Assembly (NCBI GenBank): GCA_030682755.1
Contig: JAUXNR010000368.1
Coordinates: 1-15,675, forward strand
Direction of reading: 5' to 3'
DNA: 15,675 bases
DNA from: Flavobacterium sp.
GTDB lineage: Bacteria > Bacteroidota > Bacteroidia > Flavobacteriales > Flavobacteriaceae
Positions 1 through 10,496 of the stretch are shown here, piece after piece. A model generated the notes under the pieces. That model saw only the letters and a list, made by a program, of their open reading frames with translations, had not been told where the DNA came from and did not search any database. How positions within the stretch are numbered: the first letter of the stretch is position 1; every line of letters starts with the position of its first letter. A program made the position numbers and the translations under genes.

Positions 1-2
1 CA

Positions 3-917
3 GGTAAAAAGATTTCGGATAAATTTGAGAAAATGCGGTCTATGAATGTCTGCCGTGATCTCGAAAAGAAACACAGATTGATACCTGCAACGGATAAAGA
101 GCATAAACAGAACGACAAGATTTTCCGTCCGGTAAATTATCGGGCAGGCGATATAAAAAGTCAGATTGCTTCAGTAGTCCGATACCTCCCTAAACATTAC
201 AGGTTTCAAAGCTTAGGCACTTACAATGCTCTATTGTTTTTATTCAATATCAGAGCCGAAGAAGTTAGTGGTGAATTACACGGACAGTCCAGACAAGGAC
301 TGGTTTATTTTGCATTGAATGAGCAGGGAGAAAAAGTAAGTAATCCTTTCAAGGCATCTCTCTTTGGTAAAGGAGCAGGGTTTGTACAGCTTCAAAAACA
401 TTTTATGGAATCTAAAGAGCATTTGAAATCAAATCCAGTAAGAATTCTGCTTAAAAATACGATTGAAGCAACGATGAATATTGCTTCTGATGAAACCGGT
501 TTTAAAAAACAATTGACGAAGCAGGGCATCAATACCGTTGTACGAAGAAATGATGAAGGACGTATTTATGGAATGACCTTTATAGACCACGAATCCCAAA
601 CGGTTTGGAACGGTTCACAATTAGGGAAGAACCTATCTGCTAACGTATTCAACGATTGGTGGAGTGAGCAGAATGCAGAAAAGCGAAAAGCTGTTTCACA
701 TGATAAAATACCTGTAGTAAACAAAGATATCCCTTTGGGGGAAAATGAACAGCCTCACGAACTTTTTGATTTCCTGACCCGAGTAAGTACTATATATGAT
801 TCAGGACTGATAGAAGGATTCGGTGGACTGCTTCCTGAAGTATATGCGCAAGATTACGAGGAACAGGCTTTTATCAACCAAATGAAGAAAAAGAAAAAAC
901 ATAAAAAGAAACAATAA
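3..917 (+). CDS. mobB: MobB relaxase, C-terminal part (5' end outside window)
   Basis: This is the C-terminal portion of a Bacteroidetes conjugative-transposon relaxase (MobB, MOBP-like), which nicks oriT and pilots the strand during transfer. The frame is open to the left edge, so the ATG at 33 is internal: the residues before it (GKKISDKFEKMRSMN) continue the known relaxase sequence. The catalytic Tyr and the HxH metal-binding residues lie upstream of the window and cannot be checked. Recognisable family stretches are RSMNVCRDLEKKHRLIP, GKGAGFVQLQKHF, KQGINTVVRRNDEGRIYGMTF and TVWNGSQLGKNLSANVFNDW. The protein ends in a highly basic Lys-rich tail (MKKKKKHKKKQ), also usual in this family and probably DNA-binding. 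mobC follows after 18 bases on the same strand, so the two form one mobilization operon. The family identity is from memory of MobB sequences and is strong; no frameshift is visible. Confidence 0.93.
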   Translation, partial: GKKISDKFEKMRSMNVCRDLEKKHRLIPATDKEHKQNDKIFRPVNYRAGDIKSQIASVVRYLPKHYRFQSLGTYNALLFLFNIRAEEVSGELHGQSRQGLVYFALNEQGEKVSNPFKASLFGKGAGFVQLQKHFMESKEHLKSNPVRILLKNTIEATMNIASDETGFKKQLTKQGINTVVRRNDEGRIYGMTFIDHESQTVWNGSQLGKNLSANVFNDWWSEQNAEKRKAVSHDKIPVVNKDIPLGENEQPHELFDFLTRVSTIYDSGLIEGFGGLLPEVYAQDYEEQAFINQMKKKKKHKKKQ

Positions 918-935
918 CATTTTAAGTATAAAATT

Positions 936-2936
936 ATGCAGGGAGAAGATGATTTAAGAGGGCTTGCCAAAATTATGGCATTTATGCGTGCAGTAAGTAT
1001 CATTCTAATACTGATGCATCTCTATTGGTATTGTCACAGTTTCTTTCTCGACAAGGGATGGACACACGAAACTATCAATAAAATATTGTGGAATTTTCAA
1101 AGAAAGGCAAGTTTGTTTTCCCATACATTATATACCAAAATGTTTGCTTTTGTTTTGTTGGCATTAAGTTGTTTGGGAACAAAAGGGGTAAAAAACGAGA
1201 AAATTACATGGTCTAAAATAATTACAGCTTTAGTCATCGGTGTTATACTTTTTTTCCTAAACACACCTTTATTGAAATTGCCTATGAATATGGCAGCTTT
1301 CTTTTATATACTAACCATCAGTTTGGGATATATAGCATTGCTTATGGCAGGTGTTTGGATGGGTCGATTGCTGAAGAACAACTTGATGGATGATGTTTTC
1401 AATAATGAAAATGAAAGTTTTCAGCAGGAAATTAGACTGATGAAAAATGAGTATTCGGTAAACCTACCTACCAAGTTTTATTATAAAGAGAAATGGAACA
1501 ATGGTTGGATTAACGTGGTAAACCCCTTTAGAGCTACAATAGTGTTAGGAACTCCAGGTTCCGGTAAAAGCTACGCTATCGTTAATAGTTTTATCAAGCA
1601 GCATATTGAGAAAGGTTTTAGTATGTACATTTATGATTTTAAGTTTGATGATCTTTCCACCATTGCTTATAATCACCTGCTGAAACATACAGACAAATAT
1701 AAGATAAAGCCAAAGTTCTATGTTATCAATTTCGATGACCCGAGAAAAAGCCATCGCTGTAATCCGCTAAATCCCGATTTTATGACGGATATATCCGATG
1801 CTTACGAAGCAGCTTATACCATAATGCTAAATCTGAACCGTAGCTGGATACAGAAGCAGGGTGACTTCTTTGTAGAATCCCCGATTATCTTACTGGCTGC
1901 TATTATATGGTTTTTGAAAATCTACGATAGTGGTAGATATTGTACTTTTCCACACGCTATTGAACTACTAAACAAAAAGTATTCAGACGTATTTACCATT
2001 CTTACCTCATATCCCGAACTAGAAAATTATCTATCTCCTTTTATGGATGCCTGGCAGGGCGGAGCACAGGATCAATTGCAAGGGCAGATTGCTTCAGCAA
2101 AAATTCCTTTATCAAGAATGATTTCACCGCAGCTTTACTGGGTGATGACTGGAGATGACTTTTCATTGGACATCAATAATCCGCAAGAACCTAAAATACT
2201 TTGCGTAGGAAACAATCCCGACAGGCAGAATATTTATTCTGCTGCCTTGGGGCTTTACAATTCCAGAATTGTAAAGCTCATTAACAAAAAAGGACAACTT
2301 AAAAGTTCAGTAATTATTGATGAGTTACCTACGATTTACTTTAGAGGACTGGATAATCTGATAGCAACTGCCCGAAGCAATAAAGTAGCTGTTTGTTTAG
2401 GTTTTCAGGATTACTCGCAATTAACCCGTGATTATGGCGACAAGGAAAGCAAAGTAATCCAGAATACTGTCGGTAATATCTTCAGCGGGCAGGTTGTTGG
2501 AGAAACGGCCAAAAGCCTTTCAGAACGTTTCGGGAAAGTATTGCAAAAACGACAAAGCATGACCATCAACCGTAACGACAAATCTACTTCAATATCTACC
2601 CAGCTTGATAGTTTAATACCAGCTTCCAAAATTTCCACACTAACACAAGGTATGTTTGTGGGAGCGGTATCAGATAACTTCGATGAGCGTATTGAACAGA
2701 AGATTTTCCATGCGGAAATCGTTGTGGACAATGACAAGGTAATCGCTGAAACCAAAGCCTATAAGAAGATACCACCAATACTTTCTTTTATAGATGAAAA
2801 CGGAGAAAACCTGATGAAACAGGAAATTGAAGCCAATTACCGTCAGGTAAAGCAGGATATTGTCCAAATTATCGAAACAGAATTGGAACGTATCAAGAAT
2901 GACCCGGATTTACAGCATTTGGTGCAACAGGGATAA
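936..2936 (+). CDS. mobC: MobC, VirD4/TraG-type conjugative coupling protein
   Basis: This is the type IV coupling ATPase, which connects the relaxase-DNA complex to the conjugation channel at the inner membrane. The 666-residue protein starts with about four hydrophobic segments (roughly residues 13-33, 66-80, 93-112 and 118-142), the usual membrane anchor. The cytosolic ATPase follows: Walker A GTPGSGKS at 205-212 and Walker B SSVIIDELP with Asp462 and Glu463. A later stretch (VCLGFQDYSQL, then GNIFSGQVVGETAKSLSERFGK) matches the TraG/TraD C-terminal ATPase core. Length and start (MQGEDDLRGLAK) fit Bacteroidetes MobC proteins, whose N-terminus looks alike. The start has an A/T-rich leader instead of a Shine-Dalgarno sequence, normal for this phylum. 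It lies 18 bases after mobB and is followed by a likely terminator. It appears intact. Confidence 0.95.
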   Translation: MQGEDDLRGLAKIMAFMRAVSIILILMHLYWYCHSFFLDKGWTHETINKILWNFQRKASLFSHTLYTKMFAFVLLALSCLGTKGVKNEKITWSKIITALVIGVILFFLNTPLLKLPMNMAAFFYILTISLGYIALLMAGVWMGRLLKNNLMDDVFNNENESFQQEIRLMKNEYSVNLPTKFYYKEKWNNGWINVVNPFRATIVLGTPGSGKSYAIVNSFIKQHIEKGFSMYIYDFKFDDLSTIAYNHLLKHTDKYKIKPKFYVINFDDPRKSHRCNPLNPDFMTDISDAYEAAYTIMLNLNRSWIQKQGDFFVESPIILLAAIIWFLKIYDSGRYCTFPHAIELLNKKYSDVFTILTSYPELENYLSPFMDAWQGGAQDQLQGQIASAKIPLSRMISPQLYWVMTGDDFSLDINNPQEPKILCVGNNPDRQNIYSAALGLYNSRIVKLINKKGQLKSSVIIDELPTIYFRGLDNLIATARSNKVAVCLGFQDYSQLTRDYGDKESKVIQNTVGNIFSGQVVGETAKSLSERFGKVLQKRQSMTINRNDKSTSISTQLDSLIPASKISTLTQGMFVGAVSDNFDERIEQKIFHAEIVVDNDKVIAETKAYKKIPPILSFIDENGENLMKQEIEANYRQVKQDIVQIIETELERIKNDPDLQHLVQQG

Positions 2937-2961
2937 ATTCAAATAGTATATAAAAAAGAAA

Positions 2962-2995
2962 CTGGCACTTTATTGTGGTCAGCTACTTTTTTTTT
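2962..2995. terminator. Probable bidirectional rho-independent terminator between convergent units
   Basis: CTGGCAC (2962-2968) pairs with GTGGTCAG (2975-2982) through seven pairs, with one bulged G and one G-U pair, around the loop TTTATT. Nine T follow at 2987-2995 for rightward mobC transcripts. Read leftward the same hairpin is followed by TTTCTTTTTT, so it could also end the leftward methylase-helicase transcript, whose stop codon is at 3015. The stem is modest, hence the moderate confidence. Confidence 0.55.
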
Positions 2996-3014
2996 ATTAC
3001 AATCGTAGAACGTT

Positions 3015-6000
3015 TCACAACACACCTCTTGATAAATGATTACCTTTTGTCCCAAATATTTTTTCAGAATTATTAGAAACCGATTCCTGTTCCTTTACAG
3101 ACTCTGTTTGTTCTTCTTTAGGTTCAGGAGCAATAGATAATTGGATTTTCCTCTCAATAGCCGCCAATTCTGTTTTTAAATCACATAATTTGCTTTCCTT
3201 TGCCCATGAATCGTTTACAACTTCCTGAAGAATAGGCAAGTCTTTTTTTAGTTCGTTAATTTTCTTTTGTTCCTGCTCAATATAACTAGGTAACTTTTCC
3301 AAAGCTTTAAGGAAATTCATTGAAGCCGTTTTTGGCTCGGATGCTATTATACCATTATTGAAGGTATACTTAATGTTTCCTTCCCCCTGCACTAAAAAAC
3401 GATTTACTTTTATATCAACACCTTCTTTTTCGGACATTTCAGTTTTAACTAATAGTGTAAAACCATATAGGCTACCAATCTCTTCATACTGACCTCCGGT
3501 GCGGGCTTTGTCCGCAAGCTGGTTGAGCTTTGCACCAATTTGCTTAATATCCGCATTGGGCGACAAGCCGTCCAACTGTACAGGATTTGCGATCGTACCG
3601 TCCGAACGTTTTTGTATGCGTTCCTGTAAATTTTCCCAATCAAGGTTCATACGGTCAAAGCGGGATTGGGCTTTATCAAGTTCAGCCGTATAGTCTTCCA
3701 ATTTATACTTCGCACTATATTTTGAACGGTTGAATGCCTGTTTTTCGCTTTCTAATCCTGCAATCTGTTTTTCTAATTTGGCTTTATCCAACAGGTCGGT
3801 ATTTCCCGAAAGAATAGCTACATATTCCGAAAAGTTCATTCCCGATTTTTCGTCCATATTGCCCTCGTCAATGGTTCGTTTGGCAAGATTGTTATTTTTT
3901 AATTGGTCTATGAATAGCTGTTTATTGTACAGCAGGTTAAACTTGTAGCTATCCAATGATTTTTCTACGGCATAGATAATCACATCTACTTTATTGTTCG
4001 CAAAAAACTTGGCAATTTCATTGCCTTTACGAACAGCTCTGCCGTCCCTTTGAGCAAGGTCACTTGGTCTCCACGGCGTATCCAAATGATGAACGGCAAC
4101 AGCTCTTTTCTGTGCATTGACACCTGTCCCCAACATACTTGTAGAACCAAACAGCACGCGAATTTTACCCTCGTTCATACCTTTGATAAGTTCCTTGCGT
4201 TGCTTATCACTTTTCGCTTCCTGAATAAAGCGAACTTCGTGTGCCGGTATGCCGTAGTTTTCCTTGAGTTTGCGTTTAATTTCTGAGTACACATTCCATT
4301 CGTTAGGTTTGTATGTTCCCAAATCGGAGAAAACGAACTGTGTTCCTTTTTGTGCGTTGTATTGGTTGTAATATTTAGCAATGTTTGCTGCACAATGAGA
4401 TGCCTTGTTGTCGGGGTGGTCTTCGTACATACCGTTTACCATACGCATATCGAGCGACATCTTACGGGCGTAATCAGTGGCGATAAGCATCTTCGCTTTT
4501 TCTTCGCTTTGTGATAAAGGTTCTCTTCCTAATAAGGTAGCATCGCCCGTTTTGGCAAACTGCATAAGGTTTTGGATAAATTCTTCCTGGTCAGGTGTAG
4601 GCGGTATATTATACAATACCTCGTTCTTGTTGGGGCGGTCAATACCTATATCCTTTGCCGTTCGGTAATCTGTGATTTCGGAATAGAATTGGGCAAGCTC
4701 CGGTACTTTAATAAAATAGCGGAAGCGTTCTTTTGCTACAATATTATTGGCAACCGAAAACTCGTAATCGGTCGTTTTTCTTGCATAGATAGCTGCCCAC
4801 GCATCAAAAGAATGAATACCTTGTTTTTCCAATGCCCGTGGTCGCAGATATTTAAACAAGAGGTATAGTTCCGTCAGCGAATTACTGATAGTTGTACCCG
4901 AAAGAAAAGTTGCTCCCATATCCGCATCAATACGTTCCTGAATTGTACGGATAGCAAAGAGCAGGTTCAATGCTTTTTGACTGCCGTCTACGTTGCCTAA
5001 TCCAGCAACTCTTGAATGTCTTGTGTTGAACATCAAATTTTTAAATTGGTGGCTTTCATCCACAAACAAATGGTCAATGCCCATCATTTTAAAATCCACT
5101 ACATCATCTTTGCGGTTTTCAATATCGTGTTGCAAGGTTTTGAGTTTGACTTCGAGGTTTTCTTTCCGCTTGATTACTCCAGCAAGCATACCTCTGGTAA
5201 CTTCCTTGCCTTGTGATTGCAGTGCATCGAGGTTTCGCTCTACGCTGTCCAATTCTATTTGCAGAATTTCCTTTTGAATTTCAGGAGACTGTGGTATCAT
5301 ACCAAATTGGTCATGTGTCAGAATTACACAATCCCAATCGTTGTTTTTAATATCACCGAATATCCGCAGGCGTTTTTGTGGCGTAAAATCTTCTTTGCCA
5401 GGAAACAGGATTTTAGCGTGTGGATAGGCCGTGCGATAGGCTTCGGCTATTTCGTGAACATTGCTTTTCAGCCCGATAATCATTGGTTTGTGTGCCAGAC
5501 CCAAACGCTTCATTTCCTGTGCTGCCACACACATTACTAATGTTTTCCCCGCACCTACTTCGTGGTCGCAGATGGCACCATTGTTCAGTTTTATCATCCA
5601 AACCGTGTCCTTTTGGCTGGAATAAAGGTCTTCGATACCTAATGCCTTGCGGTCTAATCCCGGAAATTCCTGATGACTTCCGTTATAATTTGGTCGGACG
5701 AAACAATTGAAAGTATCATTGTATTGATCGGTCAGCCTGTTTTTAAACTCATCATTTTGGGCGTGGAGCCATTCGGTAAAGGTGGTGCGGATTTCGTCAA
5801 TCTTTGTATTCGCCATTTGTATAGCTTCCATATCCCGTACCTTTACTTCTTGGTCGCCAATCGTAATTTTTTTGGTAATATCAGGTGTGGTATTAACAAG
5901 GGCATGCTTGAGCAAAGCAACCCCGTCAAACGTCCTACTTTCAGCTTTAACAGCGTATTTTTCCCATATATGCAAATTCTTACGGTCGCACTTTACTGAA

Positions 6001-8432
6001 AAGTCATCGGAGCTTTCAGAGTAGTGAACAAGTACGTCAGTATCAAAAAGATGTGAAGCAAAATGAGCATAAATGCCTGTGGGTATCCAGCGTTCACCCA
6101 AATTAAAATCGAGTTCCTCAAATTCAATACGTCTTGGTCTTGCCTCCTCTAATACTGTAAGGCTTACTTTGGCTTCAATATCATCAGGATTGCGTTCGAG
6201 ATATTTTTTTACCTCTAGGGCTTTCTCAACTACATTACCTGCAATCCAGCGTTCGGATATTTCATATTCCTTTTGTAGAGGATTGTAGTAAATACGGCCG
6301 TGTAAATCTTCTTTCAAGGTATCGCCTGTCATACCGCTGATTTCGGACATATAGTACAAATTCACACTTCCGTATTTGTTGAGCGAAGCCGCTAATGCTT
6401 CTTCGGGATTGTCCGTTGTTATTGTCAAGGTAGAAAAACTAACAGGTCGGCTGAATATATCGGCTTTGTGAACCACGCTACCAACCACACGTTCCAGATA
6501 AGGGATTTCCTTTCCAGAGCTGTCCGTTTTGATGAGCTTGATATTATCGGCACTATTGAGGTTTCCGAATCTTTTTACAAAGGCATCGTATAATTGATTA
6601 AGATTTTCTCTTTCTTCTTTGTGTTCGGTCTGAAACTTCGCCTCCTTGTTATAAAGATCTTGGTAAATATCCCGTACCGCTATGTAGGCTTCGGCTCTTA
6701 CTTTTTGCGAAGATGGTAATTGCAATGGATGGAATACAGCCGTACCATTTGATATATCTACATCTTGCAGATGACCGACCCAACCATTATCCACCACAAG
6801 GCAATCGTTTCGATGGAATGATTTTAATTCTTCACCATACGGCGCAGGTTCGGGAATGGTGTCGGTAACGGCTGGTACAGCAACCAGGTCATTCCCATTG
6901 ATACCCGAAAACAAGTCGTCGATAGCTTCCTGCTTTGATTCGTTGGCTGATGTATTTCTTTTAGAAGTTCTATCGGTAATCGTTGGTATATAAGGGTTTT
7001 GAATCGCACTACTGAACAGGTCAGTTTGGCGGTCTGTTGTGCCTCGTCTTTTTTTAGTGGTTTGTCTTTTGGGTTGCTTCGTTCTTTCGGGTGGAGCAAC
7101 CACCAATAAAGGTTCGCTGGCATTTTCAAACAGGTCAAAAATGCTCAACTGTTTTAGTTCCTGTTTGCTTTCCAAATGAATTACGGGAACTGATGCAGAT
7201 TTCGGCTGAACTATTTCAGGTTCAATAACCAGAGGTGTGACCTTTGGTTCAATCGGAATTTGGATAACAGTTTCTTCTTTCCGTTCACCTTTGTATAGCC
7301 TCAAATTCAGGAATTTGCCAAAATCTTCAGTAAGCATTTGTTTGAGGTCTTTGGCAATTCCCTCAACCCCATCTTTGTGCGTATAGATTAGTGCAGGTTG
7401 CCCATAAGGATCAGTATCTAATTTTCGGTCGGTATGTATAATCCTTGTGCTGTTCTGAAAGAAAGCATTGCCATGTGTATTATATTCTGTTTGCCTGCTT
7501 TGGCAAAACAGATTTTCCCTTTCGGTCAGACTTTGTTTTGCTGTGTTCTTTTGCAGTATAATCAAATCACTGCCAACCTCCGTTCCTGCATATTCCTTAA
7601 ACAGGTTATTAGGCAATCGCACAACTGAAACCAAATCGTTATTCTGCATCAACGCCTTTCGTATCGGTTCGTTCTTAGGACTGTTAAGAACACCCTGCGA
7701 GGTAATAAATGCTAAAACTCCACCCTCACGGAGCATATCAGTACCTTTCAGGAAAAAGTAATTGTGTATGCTTCGGGCAGCCTGCACTTTTACACTGTCC
7801 TTACTTCGGGAATAGGAAAGGTCGAATACCGAAGTATCGCCAAACGGAATATTACTGGCGATTACATCATAGCTGTTTTGTTCCTTGTCTGGGATTTCTT
7901 CAAAACCACTTACACGGATATTGCTTTCGGGATAAAGCTGTTTTAATATCTTGCCTGTAAGCAAGTCTTTTTCATAAGCAGTAGCACTATTTTGGTTTTC
8001 TGAAAAGAACTGTAAGAATGAGCCGATACCTGCTGACGGTTCAAGGAATTTTTCAATGTTCAAACCACTTTCACGAAAAACAGATGAAATAGCATCAATG
8101 ACCTGTGGCGGTGTATAAAAAGCCGTCAATACAGAACTTTTCATACTATCTACATATTTGCGGTATTGCTTTTCGTCTTCGGAATTTTCTTTGAGTAGCT
8201 GGTGGAGTTCCTGTGTGAGTGGAAAAAGGTCGTGTTCCGTTTTCCTCCAATGATTGATGTCTATTTCATTCGCTATAGGGTTCAACACGAATTTTAGACC
8301 ACCAAATCCGCTGTATTGCATCATTAGCAGTCTTTCGCCCACGGTGGCTTGTCGTTTCTCCTTTTCTAGTTTAAAAGCAATTCGTAAGGCATCAATATTC
8401 TGTTGGAGATGTTTCTTTTTATTGAAGCCCAT
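3015..8432 (-). CDS. Giant N6-adenine methylase-like / SF2 helicase fusion protein of ICE backbone
   Basis: This 1805-residue protein joins a DNA methyltransferase-like half to a Snf2-like SF2 helicase half, an architecture typical of conjugative elements and related in layout to phage P1 DarB-type antirestriction proteins. The methyltransferase part shows motif [11 protein letters not shown] (about 130-139) and a motif IV variant SNIPFGD (Asn194-Phe197), where most adenine methylases have NPPF or NPPY. A low-complexity basic linker (about 400-530) and a mixed middle region follow. The helicase has Walker A GAGKT (960-964), VDESH (Asp1125), LSGTT (motif III), GTGVNAQK and motif [12 protein letters not shown] (from 1461). 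Coiled-coil-like sequence fills the rest (about 1530-1650 and 1730-1790). It starts 14 bases inside the end of the DUF1896 gene, so the two are probably translationally coupled. Known relatives occur in Bacteroidetes ICEs. Protection of incoming DNA from restriction is the likely role, but enzyme activity is not shown by sequence alone. Confidence 0.9.
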   Translation of the reverse strand: MGFNKKKHLQQNIDALRIAFKLEKEKRQATVGERLLMMQYSGFGGLKFVLNPIANEIDINHWRKTEHDLFPLTQELHQLLKENSEDEKQYRKYVDSMKSSVLTAFYTPPQVIDAISSVFRESGLNIEKFLEPSAGIGSFLQFFSENQNSATAYEKDLLTGKILKQLYPESNIRVSGFEEIPDKEQNSYDVIASNIPFGDTSVFDLSYSRSKDSVKVQAARSIHNYFFLKGTDMLREGGVLAFITSQGVLNSPKNEPIRKALMQNNDLVSVVRLPNNLFKEYAGTEVGSDLIILQKNTAKQSLTERENLFCQSRQTEYNTHGNAFFQNSTRIIHTDRKLDTDPYGQPALIYTHKDGVEGIAKDLKQMLTEDFGKFLNLRLYKGERKEETVIQIPIEPKVTPLVIEPEIVQPKSASVPVIHLESKQELKQLSIFDLFENASEPLLVVAPPERTKQPKRQTTKKRRGTTDRQTDLFSSAIQNPYIPTITDRTSKRNTSANESKQEAIDDLFSGINGNDLVAVPAVTDTIPEPAPYGEELKSFHRNDCLVVDNGWVGHLQDVDISNGTAVFHPLQLPSSQKVRAEAYIAVRDIYQDLYNKEAKFQTEHKEERENLNQLYDAFVKRFGNLNSADNIKLIKTDSSGKEIPYLERVVGSVVHKADIFSRPVSFSTLTITTDNPEEALAASLNKYGSVNLYYMSEISGMTGDTLKEDLHGRIYYNPLQKEYEISERWIAGNVVEKALEVKKYLERNPDDIEAKVSLTVLEEARPRRIEFEELDFNLGERWIPTGIYAHFASHLFDTDVLVHYSESSDDFSVKCDRKNLHIWEKYAVKAESRTFDGVALLKHALVNTTPDITKKITIGDQEVKVRDMEAIQMANTKIDEIRTTFTEWLHAQNDEFKNRLTDQYNDTFNCFVRPNYNGSHQEFPGLDRKALGIEDLYSSQKDTVWMIKLNNGAICDHEVGAGKTLVMCVAAQEMKRLGLAHKPMIIGLKSNVHEIAEAYRTAYPHAKILFPGKEDFTPQKRLRIFGDIKNNDWDCVILTHDQFGMIPQSPEIQKEILQIELDSVERNLDALQSQGKEVTRGMLAGVIKRKENLEVKLKTLQHDIENRKDDVVDFKMMGIDHLFVDESHQFKNLMFNTRHSRVAGLGNVDGSQKALNLLFAIRTIQERIDADMGATFLSGTTISNSLTELYLLFKYLRPRALEKQGIHSFDAWAAIYARKTTDYEFSVANNIVAKERFRYFIKVPELAQFYSEITDYRTAKDIGIDRPNKNEVLYNIPPTPDQEEFIQNLMQFAKTGDATLLGREPLSQSEEKAKMLIATDYARKMSLDMRMVNGMYEDHPDNKASHCAANIAKYYNQYNAQKGTQFVFSDLGTYKPNEWNVYSEIKRKLKENYGIPAHEVRFIQEAKSDKQRKELIKGMNEGKIRVLFGSTSMLGTGVNAQKRAVAVHHLDTPWRPSDLAQRDGRAVRKGNEIAKFFANNKVDVIIYAVEKSLDSYKFNLLYNKQLFIDQLKNNNLAKRTIDEGNMDEKSGMNFSEYVAILSGNTDLLDKAKLEKQIAGLESEKQAFNRSKYSAKYKLEDYTAELDKAQSRFDRMNLDWENLQERIQKRSDGTIANPVQLDGLSPNADIKQIGAKLNQLADKARTGGQYEEIGSLYGFTLLVKTEMSEKEGVDIKVNRFLVQGEGNIKYTFNNGIIASEPKTASMNFLKALEKLPSYIEQEQKKINELKKDLPILQEVVNDSWAKESKLCDLKTELAAIERKIQLSIAPEPKEEQTESVKEQESVSNNSEKIFGTKGNHLSRGVL

Positions 8433-8853
8433 TTTCGGCTATCCATATTGCGATGGTTCCGGTTATTTCAGTGTAGAGTAAATCAAACTCATGGCTGTAT
8501 GCGAAGTCATCGGTTAGTTCATAGCCCGAGAAAACAGGCTCACAAACAGGAAACATTTTCAGAGCAAAAGGATGAAGTTTCTCATCAGCCATGATAGTGT
8601 CAAACTCATTGCTCACGACTTGAAAGACCGTATCAAATTTTGAAAAATGTAATCCCTCAAACAGAATAAAATTGGCAATTTCGTTGCATTGTTCTATTCT
8701 ATTTCCAGCTATAAATGTTTCTTCATAAACATTTGCTGCCCGATTAGAACGTTGAGTAATGAATGTCTTATCGCCTGCCAGCTCAGGAAAACTCTTAATA
8801 AGAAGTTCTCGTAATCTTAACTCGTAGTAAGACAAATCTTTTTTTTCTGCCAT
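8419..8853 (-). CDS. DUF1896 family protein
   Basis: This small acidic protein of 144 residues belongs to DUF1896, a family found mainly in Bacteroidetes mobile elements. Recognisable features are the start [20 protein letters not shown], the central [22 protein letters not shown] (residues about 59-80, split here only for description) and the [20 protein letters not shown] stretch. It is predicted mostly helical, has no membrane segment and no catalytic motif that I can see. The function of the family is unknown to me. It is the first gene of the leftward unit, and its last 14 bases overlap the start of the methylase-helicase gene, which suggests tight co-translation and a role with that protein. 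No good promoter box was found in the 159 bases between it and the terminator at 9013. Confidence 0.88.
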   Translation of the reverse strand: MAEKKDLSYYELRLRELLIKSFPELAGDKTFITQRSNRAANVYEETFIAGNRIEQCNEIANFILFEGLHFSKFDTVFQVVSNEFDTIMADEKLHPFALKMFPVCEPVFSGYELTDDFAYSHEFDLLYTEITGTIAIWIAENGLQ

Positions 8854-9012
8854 AATTTTTTCGATATTTAATGATGTGATAAGTTGCTTTATTTAAAAAA
8901 GCCGGGATAAAAATAGACAGCAGAAAAGCCGAAAATGGTTTTAGTTCTCCATTTGACCGTGATAATCTTCGTTTGGCTTATTTGAGATAATACTACCTAT
9001 TTTGCAGAATAA

Positions 9013-9041
9013 AAAAAGCTGCAAGTTATTTGCAGCTTTTT
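9013..9041 (-). terminator. Rho-independent terminator of the two-component operon
   Basis: A perfect 12-bp stem (AAAAAGCTGCAA at 9013-9024 with its complement at 9030-9041) encloses a five-base loop. Read leftward it ends in seven T before ATTC. It lies 27 bases past the stop of the response regulator gene and separates the cargo operon from the DUF1896 unit. By symmetry it could also work on rightward transcripts, but no rightward gene ends here. Confidence 0.85.
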
Positions 9042-9068
9042 AAAATGTTTAGATAATCTCTATGTTTT

Positions 9069-9728
9069 TTAATCTTTTAATTCATTGACAGACAATAAAT
9101 TGTGAAGCAAAGCATATGTAATAACGCCTATAAAGTTTTTGGAACCAACTTTTTCCATAAGATTTCTTTTATGTTTTTCTACTGTTTTTGGGCTGATACT
9201 TAACTTAACACCTACTTCTGAGCCACTAAGTTCTTTCAGAGTCAAACGAACTATCTCCATTTCCCGATCACTAAAAATCTGGGATTTTTCGGTTTTTAAT
9301 TTGGGAGAAGAACCCTCTAAAATGTGCTGTATTATTGAAGTTAAGCTTTTTTCGAAATAAAACCCATCGTTACTCAGTTTCAGTATGGCATTCTCCAGTT
9401 CTGAAGGGTCTGTATTTTTGGTAAAATATCCTTGTACCCCAAGCTCTACTACCTCTCTTATGGTTTTTGCATCATCCCTGAGTGTCAATACTAGTACTTT
9501 TATATCAGGATACAGTTCATTTATCTTTCGACATGTTTCAAAACCATCCATTTCAGGCATTTGAAGGTCAAGTAGTAGTATATCTACGGAAACAGTTTCC
9601 AATACTTCCAAAAGCTCTTTTCCGTTGGAAGCTTCGACAACCACCTTCATATTTTCAAAGCTTGTTATTAAAAGTTTAAGACTTTTTCTGAAAAGAATAT
9701 GATCATCTACAATAGCTATACGGAACAT
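9069..9728 (-). CDS. NarL/FixJ-type response regulator with LuxR HTH
   Basis: This 219-residue cytoplasmic DNA-binding response regulator is presumably phosphorylated by the kinase encoded just before it. The receiver domain (1-120) has the acidic pair VDDH (Asp8, Asp9), the phosphoacceptor Asp54 in LLLDLQMPEMDG, Thr82 in VLTLRDD and Lys104 in FTKNTDP, so all key residues are present. The LuxR-type helix-turn-helix covers about 151-212 (FSDREMEIVRL, then SPKTVEKHKRNLMEKVG, the recognition helix region). Length is standard for the NarL family. The start ATG is six bases after the kinase stop, so it is the last gene of the operon, followed by the terminator at 9013-9041. The twin dyad elements at 11510-11534 and 11673-11697 are good candidate binding sites, since NarL-type regulators bind short inverted repeats; that link is inference. 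Confidence 0.96.
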   Translation of the reverse strand: MFRIAIVDDHILFRKSLKLLITSFENMKVVVEASNGKELLEVLETVSVDILLLDLQMPEMDGFETCRKINELYPDIKVLVLTLRDDAKTIREVVELGVQGYFTKNTDPSELENAILKLSNDGFYFEKSLTSIIQHILEGSSPKLKTEKSQIFSDREMEIVRLTLKELSGSEVGVKLSISPKTVEKHKRNLMEKVGSKNFIGVITYALLHNLLSVNELKD

Positions 9729-9734
9729 AACATA

Positions 9735-10496
9735 TTATTTATTTAATTGGATTATTATTATATTTCCTTTTTCGGAAGGGATCTGTGTCACTGATGTCCC
9801 TATATGTTTGGCCCTTGAGATGATATTCTTCAATCCCATACCTGAAGTATTTCGTAAACTTTGATAAAAATTGAAAGGAATACCGTCATCTGTAATTTTT
9901 ATTTCAATAATTTCTTTATTTTTTTCAATAGAAAAATGTATGTAGTTGATATTTCCGTGTTTGAGCATATTGGAAATAAGTTCCTGAATAATACGGAACA
10001 ATTCGTAAGCATCTGACGGCGAAACCGGCAAATCTTTTTGATAGTATTGGAAAGCTATAGTTATATTATTCAGTTTTTTAATTCTTTCAAAATAATCATT
10101 TAATGTAGGAACAAACCCGAGAGTTTCTAATAACGGAGGCATCAGGTTGTAACTTATGTGCTGTATATTGCTCAATGTATTATCCAAAGCTGATTTTATT
10201 TCCATTAGAATCGTTTTATTGAACGGGCTGTCTTCACTCCTGTCTAAGATGGTAATATAATTACGGATAGCATTCAAATCTCCAGAAACACTATCGTGAA
10301 AGTCAGCCGCAATCCGTTGTCGTTCTCTTTTTTCGGACTCTAAAGATGCTATTAAAAGATTCTCAGATTCTTTTTGTTTGAGCTTATATGTATTTTTTCG
10401 ATAAATTAAGGCAAACGAAAATAAGGCAAGTATAAGCAATAGCATTGCCAAAGTACTTATCCAAAATATTAGTTTTAATCCTGCTTCATTTTCCAT
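9735..10496 (-). CDS. Sensor histidine kinase, HisKA_3 (NarX/LiaS/DesK type)
   Basis: This 253-residue kinase has one N-terminal membrane helix (about 9-31) and no periplasmic sensor domain. A short coiled coil leads to the HisKA_3 dimerisation helix with the H-box FHDSVSG; the phosphorylated residue is His67, followed by Asp68. The ATPase domain shows the N-box QELISNMLKHG (Asn176), G1 ITDDGIPF (Asp203-Gly205) and G2 SGMGLKNI (219-221). It is therefore a complete but minimal kinase. Its first 22 bases overlap the end of the upstream seven-TM gene, and the response regulator follows after six bases. Since it has no sensing region of its own, it likely reads its signal through the seven-TM partner; this is inferred from gene order and architecture. 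Pairing with the adjacent NarL-type regulator is standard for HisKA_3 kinases. Confidence 0.95.
   Translation of the reverse strand: MENEAGLKLIFWISTLAMLLLILALFSFALIYRKNTYKLKQKESENLLIASLESEKRERQRIAADFHDSVSGDLNAIRNYITILDRSEDSPFNKTILMEIKSALDNTLSNIQHISYNLMPPLLETLGFVPTLNDYFERIKKLNNITIAFQYYQKDLPVSPSDAYELFRIIQELISNMLKHGNINYIHFSIEKNKEIIEIKITDDGIPFNFYQSLRNTSGMGLKNIISRAKHIGTSVTQIPSEKGNIIIIQLNK

Noticed and set aside
33..917. A complete 294-residue gene starting at ATG 33
   Set aside because: The frame continues to the left edge with relaxase-family sequence, so the ATG is internal to a longer gene cut by the window.
2432..2867. Leftward open frames of 60-107 codons lying inside mobC
   Set aside because: They are antisense to a clearly coding, conserved protein and show no recognisable protein features.
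3449..8481. Many rightward frames of 60-108 codons inside the methylase-helicase gene
   Set aside because: Shadows of a long, well-conserved coding sequence on the opposite strand; none has a plausible protein composition or motif.
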